Source of the DNA: Rutpela maculata | Taxonomy: Eukaryota; Arthropoda; Insecta; Coleoptera; Cerambycidae | Reading direction: 5' to 3' | Assembly (NCBI GenBank): GCA_936432065.2 | Contig: OW386290.2 | Coordinates: 138,395,677 to 138,459,676 of the forward strand | DNA: 64,000 nucleotides | Shown: piece by piece, positions 32,691-44,185 of the stretch | Numbering within the stretch: position 1 is the stretch's first letter | Layout: the number at the start of each line of letters is the position of its first letter | Made by a program: the position numbers and the translations under genes | Notes under the pieces: generated by a model | The model's database searches: none | Told to the model about the DNA's origin: nothing | What the model saw: only the letters and a program-made list of their open reading frames with translations

Positions 32691-33372
32691 TATAATTTGT
32701 TTGTAAAAGCAAATTGTTCAACGGGCATGTTTCTCAATAAAAATCTCAGTTCATACTGTTGTCGTAGAAAACAGTATTCAGCTGATTTTATGAAAAATTA
32801 TCATTATTATAAATCGAGAATCAAGTTTTCAATTGAAATCACCGACTTCACCAAATCTGCAAATATGCTAGTAATATAAAAAATTGTTTCCAATTGTTGT
32901 TCACCTTGCACCAGATAGAGCTTGATAAATTTGAACACGCATAGACAGACAACAACCATTCCTTGCGACATTGCCATCTGCTACAGCTGAGACTCGAATT
33001 CAGGAGAGATAGCACCCAAGTAGCACAAATTGCTTTTTAAAGATGCTAACGATATTTACTCCACCTCTTTATAAAGCTTAATGCAGTATAATTAAGATTT
33101 AACAACTATATTTCAATATTAATAGAATATCTATATGCCCTAAATAGGCACAGTTTATAACATCCACGGTAAACTCTGTAAAGCGTATGTACATAAAAAA
33201 TTAAGTAGGATTACGGCAATCTCCGTGTTTCGTTTTACCAGCCTTTATAAAGCATGTTATATGGCTGCTAATAAGTTGCTGCGCTGCATAAGGGCTGCAA
33301 GTAAGTTTTTATGCAGTAAAAAATTGCTTGAAACGTGCGTTTCGGTTTGCAATTTTGCATATTATAGTATCT

Positions 33373-34733
33373 GTAATGTAATGTAATGTAATGTAATGTA
33401 ATGCTTTATTTTCCTTTCGACATATTACAATGCATAGGAATCGTCACAAAATCACTTACAAACTATGATAAAATTATTACATAGATATTATTACAGTAGA
33501 GACATAACAATAAAGGCAAAATAATAAAAACATTTTGGTTGAACTACACAAACTATCTGGCTATCAGTACAGAAAATCTTCCACACGATAGTAGCTTTTT
33601 TTTATTAATAATTCTTTAAGCTGGGCTCCAAAAGATCGGAAACATGTGGCAGATTTAATATGAGCAGGTAACTTATTGAACATTACTAATCCGAGCACAT
33701 CAGGTGATTTGTATGATGTGTTATATCTAGCGAAAGGTATATGAAAGTTATCTCTTTCTTTAGTATTCGAATTATGAATATCACAGTTTCTAGGAAATTT
33801 TTCTTGATGCTTAAATACATAAATGCACAATTCAAATATTAAAATAGACGATACAGTTAAAATTCCTAGTTCACAAAACAACGATCTGCAAGAATGTCTG
33901 CTATTGACACAAGCAATGTTCTTATAATTTGTTTTTGAGCCGTGAATACCTTGGTGGCATGAGTGGACCAGCCCCAGAGGAAGATGCCGTATCTCAGTAA
34001 ACAATCTACGTTTGCATAATATATTTTTATTAACTGATCTCTGTTTAATACAGTTCTTAGATTGATGAACAAATAGTTTTGACTACGCAGCTTAGCAACA
34101 AGATTTTCACTATGATATTTCCAACTCAAAGTATTGTCATAATATACCCCTAAAAATTTTACACTTGCAGGGGCTGGTGATATAGATGAGTTATTTAACA
34201 TAAGATTGGGATTACTGCACGTCCTTTGCCAGTTGTGAAAACGCAAATAGTTAGTTTTCTCATTGTTAAAATATAAAGAATTGTTAGAGAACCATGTATT
34301 TAAATTATCAAGTGTTGTATTACATGAATCTTCCAGTCTAAAATCATCCTTACAAGATATAAGGACAGATGTGTCATCGGCATATAAGGTTATATTCGCA
34401 TTTGGTACTGAATTTTCTACATCGTTAATATAGAGAATGAAAAGAATAGGTCCTATAACGGAGCCCTGAGGTACTCCTATTTGAACATTCTTAGTTTCAG
34501 ACTGCGAAAAGCTTTTGGAGCTGTCAGTAATGTAAGTTAAATGAACAAATTGACACCGGTTATTCAAGTAACAGTTTATCCACTTTAAAGCTGTACCTTC
34601 GATACCGTATTTATTTAGTTTGGATATAAGCAAATTATGATCAACGCAGTCGAATGCCCTGCTGAGGTCACAGGTCACAGTATTACAGGGATAGTGTATT
34701 GCATCTCGAACTGATAACAATGGTTCCCTAGAA
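33373..34733 (-). pseudogene. CR1/Jockey-group retrotransposon relic with TGTAA-repeat tail
   Basis: On the minus strand from 34720, reverse transcriptase motifs appear in order: VTCDLSRAFDCVDHNLL, then WINCYLNNRCQFV, GVPQGSVIGPILF, LYADDTSVLI (YADD at 34373-34384) and KFLGVYYDNTLSWKYH. The thumb-like end DQLIKIYYANVDCLLRYGIF follows. A frameshift near 33880-33900 moves the reading to ELGILTVSSILIFELCIYVF and the terminal SYKSPDVLGLVMFNKLPAHI. Both catalytic acidic motifs are intact. The 3' end is a run of TGTAA units (plus strand 33372-33402); short-unit tails are common in CR1/L2-like elements. The 5' end is truncated near 34733, just inside the RT domain, so fingers, endonuclease and ORF1 are missing. 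Confidence 0.85.
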
Positions 34734-35374
34734 AAATTCGAGGAAGGCCACTACAGAAACAATTAAATAGTTAAATATCTTTAACACAGTACTTTTGCTA
34801 TATATGACTGCTATTTACTTTATAAGAGATATTTTTTATCGAAGCTCACTTATGAAACAATTAAAAACTAAAAAGAAAATAAAAAAAAATCAGGTTGTTG
34901 TTTTAATCTTGATAATTTAGCCGTATTCTCTTCTTCAGATTTTCTGTATTCTCAGTTGTGACCGGTGCTTTCCAATTTTTTCTGATATTTCCACTTCCAA
35001 TACTTATCCATATTTTTGGGTAACGCTTAACAGCGAACGATATTTTTGAAGGTTATGAGATGGAGTAAGATTGCATCCAAAAGAGAATTTCAATTATATA
35101 AATGCTTTATAAAATACTCCTTCTACTGGACATAAAAAGCTTTAATAATTAACCTATATTAGGGCTGACATATAGATGACATTTGACGTGAATAACTCTA
35201 TTGCTGTAAAATCTTGCTTTAAAAATCATGCTATATAGCGACTGTAGATAAATGGCAAAGCCGTAAAATAATTGTATAAATGTTATATAAAGGTTTATAC
35301 ATCTATTATAAATCTACCTGGTTTGTATCTGTATAAATGATCTTACTAAGCTTTTTATGAAGTAGAAAAAACTT

Positions 35375-35796
35375 TTTCTACTCCCTTATGTAAATTTGAT
35401 GTTTTCTGTACACTCTATAGAATGGATAAGTAGGCAATTCCAGTTAACTGAACGGATATATTTCATATCAGTTCTAGGATGGATATGAAATGAAACCGAC
35501 CAATCACAGTTCGTGTATTAAGTGCATAGGTAACTATTCATTTTAAAATCAAATTAGTGCGTAAGCTGTCAAAGTAACTGTCAGTGTGTACTTTCAGTAT
35601 GTATTTGTGTAATATATTAATGTTTCATAAATTTTGTAGTTTTTTTAAGCTGGTCGTAGAAAAAGTATGCTGTACAACTCGACTGGATTATCCATATCGC
35701 ACTCAAAAGATTTGAGCACTCCGCCTACGGCGTCGTGCTCAAACTTCTTTATCGTGCGATATGGATATCATATCCACTCTTGTTGCACAAACTACT
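35375..35796 (+). repeat. 400-bp unit, copy 3 (solo)
   Basis: Matches the two tandem units inside the piggyBac element (10828-11636) from tttctactcccttatgtaaa to tgttgcacaaactact, including the GC-rich ctccgcctacggcgtcgtgc hairpin. No TTAA or CCCC end is next to it, so the unit occurs independently of the piggyBac element. Upstream, agtagaaaaa forms a small hairpin with the first bases of the unit. Confidence 0.8.
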
Positions 35797-36083
35797 CTTA
35801 TAAGATGCTTCCATAAAGTAGCTTTATACTTTTGCTCTGAGAGCATTTTACCGGCCATATCATTACACCGAATTGCATTATAAGCAATTTAGTGCTGAAT
35901 AAAACTTCAATATAATCAATTAGCTCTATAAGTTGTCATAATATATTTTTCATAAAGCTTTAAGCGTAATAAGAGTTCCACTTGTGTTGCTTGGGCAGCG
36001 GCTATCTGTGTTGTCTCACTCAACCGAGGTCTAGCTCAGTATTATCGTCTCTGTAATAGATTAAAAGTTCCATTAAATATTCA

Positions 36084-36115
36084 TACCCTAGCCAGGATTC
36101 GAACCTGGGACCCCA
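36084..36115 (-). repeat. tRNA-like T-arm (possible SINE or pseudo-tRNA fragment)
   Basis: The minus strand reads cccaggttcgaatcctgg, a perfect 6-bp stem around a canonical B box (ggttcgaatcc). No convincing A box or matching acceptor strand is seen upstream. It is therefore either the end of a tRNA-derived SINE or a tRNA remnant. Confidence 0.4.
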
Positions 36116-36788
36116 TAGCCCCAAGCCTAATATGTCCCTACCCAGCAAACACATTATAGGTGGCAGAGCAATGGGTCATTTGATGTAGGGCTGGTAAAGT
36201 ATTGGCAACTTTTGCCAATACCTGAAATGCGAATACAGATTACTTCTCTATAATCATTATAATCTTCTTCAGACCTTTATGACAAGATGGGAGGCACCCA
36301 CGTTTCCATTCGATCGAACTGTAGATCTAATAAAATTTATATTATTCTCTTAAATGCCTGTCCAAAGTCACATTTTAACTTACTAAATTAATGTGTTATC
36401 TACTAATGATTACTGTTGATGACCCTGCTATCTTGAAATTTTGCAACAAAATAAATATTCAGATTAAATTCTATTACCCGTTCTTAAAATTCAGATATTT
36501 CATGAATCCCCTTTGTTTCTGTGACTATTTTATGTAGATTTACAGTAAAGCTGTGCAAACATATTTCAAGTCTACGAAGATGCATAAATTATATTGATAA
36601 CAATTTTCTAAAATAGTACATTACTGTATTACATAGTGGATACATTCGTCATTCTCTGCGTCTAACTCTCTCGAACTATATCTGCAATCCCCATATACAG
36701 GGCTGCCGACAGGGGGGAGGGGGGATGGGTGCGGGGCTGCAGAAAGTAGAATTGTAAATTACAAAATTTCAGTTCATTGTATTTCAGT

Positions 36789-37062
36789 TAGTAATGAAAA
36801 TATTTTCACAAACTTCAAAATCTATTGTTGTATTTTTATGAAAAGTCAAATGCATATGACAAAAAAAAATAAAAATAAATAGGAGTCCCTAGACCCAGGG
36901 GAGGCTAACGAATTTTCAAAAATTTTTCGCAAACTGCTTTTTCAAAATTTTTTATGGGTCATTAGAGAAGTGCTTCTCTAGATGTTATTTCCCAAATTTC
37001 GTATGGGTCCCATGCGCCATAGACGAGAAAAAAAATATTGAAATTTCACCAGCCGCCACTGG
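36789..37062 (+). mobile_element. hAT MITE, 5'-truncated copy
   Basis: Same family and orientation as the complete MITE at 37522-37842, sharing aatgaaaatattttcacaaa, ggagtccctaga and catgcgccatagacgagaaa. The right end is degraded (cagccgccactg) and the left terminal repeat is absent. Confidence 0.75.
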
Positions 37063-37521
37063 CAGAAAGGGCCCGGCACCATCACTGTTAAATACATTTT
37101 TGTATTGATAAATTTATTAACTATAAATAAAACTACATTATTTATATTTTGTACTAATTGCGTTATAAGTAAATAGTATAATATTTCAAATTATGTGTAT
37201 TGAAAATTAATACTTTTGATTTGTTCCAACCGAGGGTGGTCCGCCAATTTGATTTTATCGAAGGGCCCGCACTGGCTCTCCAGGTGGCTGCGCCGTATAT
37301 AGTATGCTACTATATATCAAGGCAATAGTAAAATAATCATACTTTTCATTAACGGCTCGTGAAAAATTAGTTAATGCCAAAAATCCAGTATACCGCCATT
37401 ATTATTGGCAAAGTGTGTGATGGTCGAGCGTTGGGCGGTGTTGCACTTTATTCAATAATTTAGCGCTCCTTGCCAGTACTTTACCAATGATGAAGTGAAG
37501 ACATGTAGGTAGTTTATTAAT

Positions 37522-37842
37522 CAGGGGCGGCTGGTGAAATTTCAATAATTTTTTTCTCGTCTCTGGCGCATGTAATGAAAATATTTTCATAAACTCCAAA
37601 ACCTATTATTATATTTTTATGAAAAGTAAAATGTATATGACAAAAAAAAATAATTTTCAGCAGGAGTCCCTAGATCTAGGGGCGTCAACCGAATTTTGAA
37701 AAAATTTTTCGCAAATTGCTTCTCAAAATTTTTTACGGGTCGTTAGAGGAGTGCTTCTCTAGATGTTAGTTCCCATATTTCGTATGGGTCCCATGCGCCA
37801 AAGACGAGAAAAAAATTATTGAAATTTCACCAGCCGCCCCTG
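37522..37842. mobile_element. Complete hAT MITE with perfect 8-bp TSD
   Basis: A 321-bp element with terminal inverted repeats of 51 bp differing at one position; the ends are CAGGGGCGGCTGGTG and CACCAGCCGCCCCTG. The target duplication TTATTAAT is exact at 37514-37521 and 37843-37850. CAG ends and 8-bp duplications place it in the hAT superfamily. It encodes nothing. The intact duplication and near-identical ends point to a relatively recent insertion. Confidence 0.92.
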
Positions 37843-37878
37843 TTATTAATGATGGTCAGTTATGTGTGTTTGCCTGGG

Positions 37879-39596
37879 TAAGTAACTGATCCATTGAGTT
37901 AGTTGGCCATTAATATTTTGTTATCGTTATATTCGATAAATTATGCACTTTGAATTTGTACAATAACTTTAATCATAATAATTGTGGCAGAAATATCAAC
38001 TTTGAGATGCAACGTTACATGGCAAAATTTCACGGTTTCTTATTTTTAACACCCCTGTGCGTTATTTCGAAATTCTGATTATGGCTAAAACTTTCTAGAG
38101 CAAGCAACACATTTTATGACTTTTCTTTCTTAAAATGCGAATGATTAAAAGTATAGTTACGTCCATCTGGGGACACCCTGTATATAGGTATTTGAAAATT
38201 TGTGTTTATCAAAAAGAGTACAAACAAGAACTACTTTTATAATTTTTAATACATCACATAAAATCACAAACACAATTACAGATGACAACTATATAAAAAA
38301 CTAAAAACAATAACTGACCTACCTATAACGAGCTGACAAATCTGACACCTTTCGACATCTCCCGAATTATCCAGCCATCATTTACCCCCCGCCAGTCCAT
38401 CCCTGGCTACCATATTAGGCCAGGTACACGATTTCGGAACAAAGGGTCCTAAGTTGCCCTAAAGCCCATTGCCCCACCATGGTACCATAACAGTTGTTCA
38501 AGTCCACGTATATAGACCATCTTTACTGTTTGGTAGACTCAGTTTGTTCCTGTCGTTGCCGATGGAGGTATGTCTCCGTTAGGTTCTTAGTGCCATGGGA
38601 CTGATGACATTAGTGATACAGTGTGTACGCTACGTACAGTGTGTGTGACAATCGAGTGCCTATTTGTGGATTTGGATTTATAAAACATGTAGCCGGTAGT
38701 GTATGTTCTTTTCTTAGCATGCGGTGCCAAAGAAATCGAAGCTCTCGTGTAGTCGATCGATCCTGATTGATTTGAGTATTTTACGAGCTCACTCTTTTAG
38801 TCTCCAGTCTGCAAACGATTTTCTTGTAGGATCCGCTTTGGATTTTAAGGAAGTCTGTTGCATCGGCATTGTCTTTACTCAAATTTGAAAGTTAAAAAAT
38901 TAAAGTGTGCGGTTTTAATTCTTTATTGCTAAAATAAACAATTAAAACATTGATTAGTTAACAAGTATAACTAGTAAACTATAATAGATACAAAGAAAAA
39001 AATGCAATAAACTTTTTTGTAGCTCATAAAAAGACCTTTATTTTGAGCCCTGACTGGTCACTCTATTTTAAAAATTGACCAATTTATGAGTGAAGTTGAT
39101 GCAAACGGTACTTTTTGCTCACGCGCAAGTCTCGCGTATTCTTTGTTTATATCTTAAAAGCTGTAACATTTAGTCAGAAATGTTCAGATAACTTTTTAAA
39201 GTACATTTACATTACTTCCATTTGGGAGGCCAACCGTTTCATTATCTTTGAAATAAAGTACTTATGGCGATTTGTTTATAAAAAAGTCGTATCGTGAAAT
39301 TTGGTAAACACTAAATACTTTAAGTAGTCTTTGTCACGTATGTGATTTTTCTACTTTGTATTAAAAGACATCGTTAAAGGTTCATAAAAACTTTCAAAAT
39401 CCCATTTCAAAATAGCCACTTTGTAGCTGAAAGTACTATTTTGACCATTTTTGGTCATTCTTTGGCAATGATATTGTTTAAGTAATGAAATAACAATATT
39501 TGTCCATTAGACATAAAAAGGCATACTATTAGCTTCAAAATGACGCTAGAACGGATTATTGATCTTTAATACATGAATTTTTATAGCCACTTAAAC
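37879..39596. other. No gene; one mariner-like terminus
   Basis: The phrase ggggacaccctgtatata at 38169-38186 looks like a terminus of the TATACAGGGTGTCC type seen on mariner-like elements, but no partner end was found. Otherwise AT-rich with no supported coding sequence. Slightly GC-richer DNA at 38380-38660 holds nothing recognised. Confidence 0.45.
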
Positions 39597-40230
39597 AATA
39601 CAAGGTAAACGTTTACGACATCCACTTATCGTATTTTGCCATTTTTTTTTTGTATGACATGTAGTAGATACTATTAGAAGTATTTTATGAGCAATGAAAT
39701 ATTGTACAAATAGCAAATAGTCCTTTCAGTCTTACGGGAACGTGGAGCGAACGGATGTAACGGATGTAAGAAGGGAGATGTATTGTTTCATTTTTGAATA
39801 TTGCAAAAATGATTAATTACATATGATTAACCTTGAGCGTTTGTTTTTGGTTTTGCAGAAATTTTTTGCAAAAAATTTTTTTTTCGAGAAGGGCAAGGAA
39901 TATTTTAGGCGTGATTGCTCATATTTATTGCAAGAACGCCTAAAATATTCCTTGCCTTTCTCTAAAAAAAATTTTTGCAAAACCAAAAACAAGTGCTCAA
40001 AATTAATCATATACAATGCATTTTTTTGCAATATTCAAAAATGAAACAATACATCTCCCTTCTTAACCATTCTTTTACCCACCCTGTTTCCACATTCCCG
40101 TAAGATTGTAGTACTATTTGCTATTTGCATAATATTTCATTACTCATAAAATACTTCTAATAGTATCTACTACATGTAACAAAAACTGGCAAAATACGAT
40201 AAGTGGATGTCGTAAACCTTTACCCAATAC
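39597..40230. mobile_element. Long near-perfect palindrome, 634 bp
   Basis: Arms of about 310 bp (39597-39912 and 39936-40230) with a 23-bp centre (gattgctcatatttattgca). Landmarks are tacgacatccacttatcgta at the outer end and aatattttaggcgt at the inner end. Matching ORFs on the two strands (39813-40044) are shadows of the palindrome. No coding content, and no clear target duplication. Confidence 0.85.
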
Positions 40231-42349
40231 ATTTTTTTTGTGAAAATAGTATAAAAAATATAGTTCATTATTGTTAACCTTTGCACGGTAAATTATTATT
40301 TTTCTAAATCTCCATGGTTTTTTAATATACAATAAGTAGTATCTCTACGATCTTCATATTGTTTTGATTTTTATCGGGATTATAACATAAAAACGTTTTA
40401 ATTTGAAAAATGTCTTTTTTTTTCAAAAATTTTCTAAAAAAAAACGTATGGGATGTTTACGCGAACGTTAGAGCCCCATTTAACTTCGTTATTTTCAGTT
40501 ACGTAAAAAAGTTAAGATATAAAAGTTATAGACAATTAAGTACTTACAAGTATTTAAAAAAAACATGCCAGAAAACCAACTGAAAGCCGCATTCCAGAGA
40601 TATAAACTTTACTTGGGTTTTTTATAAGGAAATGTCCAGGATATATACAAGATATACGTAAAACAGTTAAAAAACAAAACTTGTAGAGAATTATATGTAT
40701 TTTCCAAAAATCATGTCAGAAAAACGCAAACGTAAACTTTTTGTAAAAAAATCATATCAAAAATAAAAAATAATCACTCTTTTAGAGCTCCATAGCTCAT
40801 GTAGTTTTTAAAAATAAATATCTTGTATTTCTGCTTACTTCATTGTTAAAAGAGAAACTAGAAGGAATACCTCGTAAGGGAGGTTTTTTTATAATATATT
40901 GGCATGATCAGACTTACATCATCAGTATATAGAAAGAATGGTTATTTTCTTGTGTCTCATATTAAATGTTAGATACAGTAAGTGTATGTAAAAATAACGA
41001 GGTTAATGAGGTCCTTATATTCTTGTGTACATTTATCTGGCTCTTCAAATTCACTTAAAAACAGAACAGTTTTATAAGACATAAATTAAAGCTTATAAAA
41101 TTTCCTATAAAATCATGTGTATTTACTTCAACTTATTTTTTGACGTAGGAATTTTTAATATTATTATCGAAGCACGAAAATGTGTAGGAAAATGTTCTGC
41201 ATTTTTTAAAAGTTCATACCACTGTGAAAAGCGCAACTTCAACCGAAAAAGAAACATATTTACCAATTTTAAAAATAAATGAAAATTGCACCTTCAGAAA
41301 GCTGAGAAAATTTTCTTTCAAATCATATTCACCCTTAGATACCTATAACTTGTATTTTTACAAAAAATTGGTGTAATCGTAAATGTACTCGATTGGTGTG
41401 TTTTCTTCAAATTTTTTCCTAGTATTTTTAATGCTCGTGTTTTTTATAGTAGTTTTTCATGCAAATTAAGTTGCTGAAAAAGAAAATGCATTATATGACT
41501 TTTATTAAAGACAATTTAAATTTATAAGTAATTTTCTGGGTTTTTTTTGCTTGGAAGCGGCCGAGGGTCACGGGGTGTTTTTCGTCTCTTACCGAGGCGA
41601 TCCAGGGCGATCTATGGGTGATCCGGGGAGATCTGAAAGAGACGATATTTCGTCCCGCAGTTTTCGCGTGAGTTACCTCCCGCATTTTACATTCGCCATC
41701 TTTTTTTACAAAGTTTGAACCTCAAAGTCATATTCAGCCACTCAAGAAACATTATAGGTGACAATTGCATCATTTAAATGTTATTTACAATATGTTTTAT
41801 GTGCCCGACTTTTTTTTATAAATAATTCCTCATAACTTCGTTATTCTTAAAATGTTATATAAGCATTTTTTTGTCTAAATGTTTTTAAGATACAAGTGAA
41901 AAATGAGCACGACTTACGCGGAACCAAAAAGTGCTGAAAGCAAAGATGTTAATCGATTTTAACTCGATCAAGTTTTTTAGACACAGCACCGTGTGAGGGC
42001 TGAAATTAAAGATCTTTTTTTATAAGCTGCAAAAAAGTTATTTACGTTTTTTTTTGCATCTACGTATTATAAGTTTTCAAATTATGCAATTATTGATTTA
42101 TAAATTTTTTAATTGTTTTTTGAGCAATATAAAAAAGTAAAAGCAAATATTTTAACTTTTTTAACTTTCATGTTTGAGCAAAGACGATATAAAAAGTTTT
42201 ATGCAAATCCATTAGATTCCTTCGAGGATTTCTTCGTGAACCCCATGCTTGAACGTTTGTAGAATGGGCTTACCTATTGATTTTATATGCATTTTAAAAT
42301 ATTTCTTTGGTACATTTTGATAGATAGATCTTCTTACTGACCTTAGAGC
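40231..42349. other. No gene; small GC-rich patch at 41540-41690
   Basis: AT-rich DNA. The GC-rich patch carries a repetitive aggcgatccagggcgatc / gggtgatccggggagatc motif on a 15-17-bp spacing and a flanking gagacgat/atcgtctc-like pair. No protein family is recognised. Confidence 0.45.
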
Positions 42350-44185
42350 TCGCCTTAGATAGTACAGTACCTAGAGGCAAAAAATATGCAAAACTTCGGC
42401 ATAATGTCATATTGAACGGATTTCATTCATTTTTGGCAGTATAGCAGTAAATGCTTCACAGAAAAGTTTCTATATTGTGCGGAGGCTTGCTAATTTATAG
42501 GGGGTGGATGCCACCCCCTCTCAGGGGGAGGCACTTAAAGAATATATATTTATTGGAGCTGAAGTATAATCGAATTTTAAGAAGAAAAGGTTCTATGCAA
42601 TTTTTGACATAAATTGATAGTTTTTAAATTATAACGACTTCAAAATTGCGAATTTAGCTTAAAAAAAAAGGTATTTCCAAACGGCTTTCGTCAAATATCT
42701 CGAAAAGTATTACTGTATCGAAAAAATGTTACAGACCAATTACAGAAATTAATTATATTTTTTGTTGTAGGATTAATAATTTCGGAGATATTTAAGTTTA
42801 CATTTAGCATCCAAGTGTTCCTAAGATAATTTTAGAGTGAGAGTTAAATATCTCAGAAACTGTGACACCTACGTCAAGGATGCTAATGGTAGAATAATAG
42901 ATTGTTAATTAACCTTTCAACTGTTTTTTTCTATAGCATAAAAACAAAGAAGTTATGACCGAAGCAATGTGCGTCTACACATTTTTTTTAATAACAACGT
43001 CGCCATTTTGTTACTATAATTAGCCAGTAATTAAAAAAAGGAATTTCAAACACCGTTTCTCATTAATACATAGCATGACGTAGATGCTCAAATTTTTTGG
43101 TTTGTATACAGTACTTGCTTTAGAAAAAAATACAGTTTAAACTATAAAGGTATTTTCGAAAAAACGTATTTTTTTTTTCCTTTTCCAAATATTTCAATAA
43201 ATATTAGTTTTATTGACAAATGGGTAGAGGCCAAAAATAAAGCTCATACACTGATAATGAATTTCGCTTGTTTATTTATTTACATAGATTTAATAGTTTC
43301 GGAGATATGAAAGTTTACAAATGTCGTCCGAACGTTTATAAGACGAAAAATGCAGTCTAAATGTTAAATGTCTCAGAAATTGTGACACTTACGTCACGCA
43401 TGCTAAGAAATGAAATTAAAGACAATTAATTGCTTTCAAATTATTTTTTACTCGTTCCTGTAGCATAAGAAATAAAGAAGTTATGACGGAAAAATGTGCG
43501 TATTTATATTTTTTTATATAAGAATGTCGCCATTTTGTTACTCTAATTAGCCAGTAATTTAAAAAAATTATCTCAAATACAGTTTTTCGTTAAGATGTAG
43601 CATTACCTAGATGCTCAAATTTGTTTGCTCATTTAAAGCACTTGCTTTAGAAAAAAATGCATTTTAAACTTTAAAGGTAATTTCCTCGGTAATTTCGAAA
43701 CACTTGGATACCAAATATAAACTGAAATATCTCCGAAATTGTTAATCCTACATCAATAAACAAAAAATATAATTAATTCCCAGTTTGTACTTTCTGTAAT
43801 TTATCTGTAACATTTTTTCGAGAAAGTAATATTTTTTGAGATACTTGACGAAAACCGTTTGGAAATACCTTTTTTTAAAGCTAAAATTGCAATTTTAAAG
43901 TCGTTATAACTTAAAAACTATCAATTTATGTGAAAAATTGCATAGAACCTTTTCTTCTTAAAATTTGATTCTATTTCAGCTCCAATAAATATATATATTT
44001 TTTAAGTGCCACCCCCTGAGGGGGGTGGCATCTACCCCCCATAAGTTAGCAAGCCCCCGCATAATATAGAAACTTTTCTGCGAAGCGTTTACTATTATAC
44101 TGCCAAAAATGAACCAAATCCGTTCAATATGACGTTATTCCGAAGTTAAAACCTCTAGTTACTCTACGTTGATCTAAGTTTAGCT
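42350..44185. mobile_element. 1.8-kb foldback with internal direct duplication
   Basis: Left arm 42350-42828 and right arm 43685-44185 are inverted copies, sharing cataatgtcatattgaacgg, gccaccccctctcaggggga and ttgcatagaaccttttcttc (complement on the left). The centre holds two direct copies of a block of about 335 bp (42838-43170 and 43352-43690). Each contains atctcagaaactgtgacacc, gtcgccattttgttact and gcttgctttagaaaaaaat-like phrases, with a 180-bp spacer. No transposase or other protein. Confidence 0.85.

Larger units (their letters stand above)
33014..35996. mobile_element. Possible non-autonomous element with inverted ends, heavily nested
   Basis: Outer ends are cacccaagtagcacaaatt (33013-33031) and, inverted, ccacttgtgttgcttgggc (35978-35996). 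The terminal 300 bp on each side are rich in words like ctttataaagc and gcataag. Between them sit a retrotransposon (33373-34733), further similar AT-rich sequence (35080-35370) and a solo 400-bp unit (35375-35796). If this is one element, the LINE and the unit inserted into it later. The end match is short, so this is tentative. Confidence 0.45.
36141..37878. mobile_element. Possible element ending in CCCAGCAAACACA, hosting MITEs
   Basis: The left end cccagcaaacacattata (36141-36158) has an inverted counterpart tgtgtgtttgcctgggta (37863-37880). Further in, ctggtaaagtattggcaa (36189-36206) pairs with ttgccagtactttaccaa (about 37469-37487). CCCAGCAAACA termini are common on insect non-autonomous elements. 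It contains two copies of a hAT MITE. Boundaries are approximate. Confidence 0.45.

Noticed and set aside
36084..36115. Functional tRNA gene
   Set aside because: Only a T-arm is convincing; no A box, anticodon arm or acceptor stem could be folded.
39813..40044. Overlapping plus and minus ORFs of similar sequence
   Set aside because: Again both arms of one palindrome.
41491..41685. Minus-strand ORF in the GC-rich patch
   Set aside because: Composition comes from short gatc-rich repeats, not from a recognisable protein.
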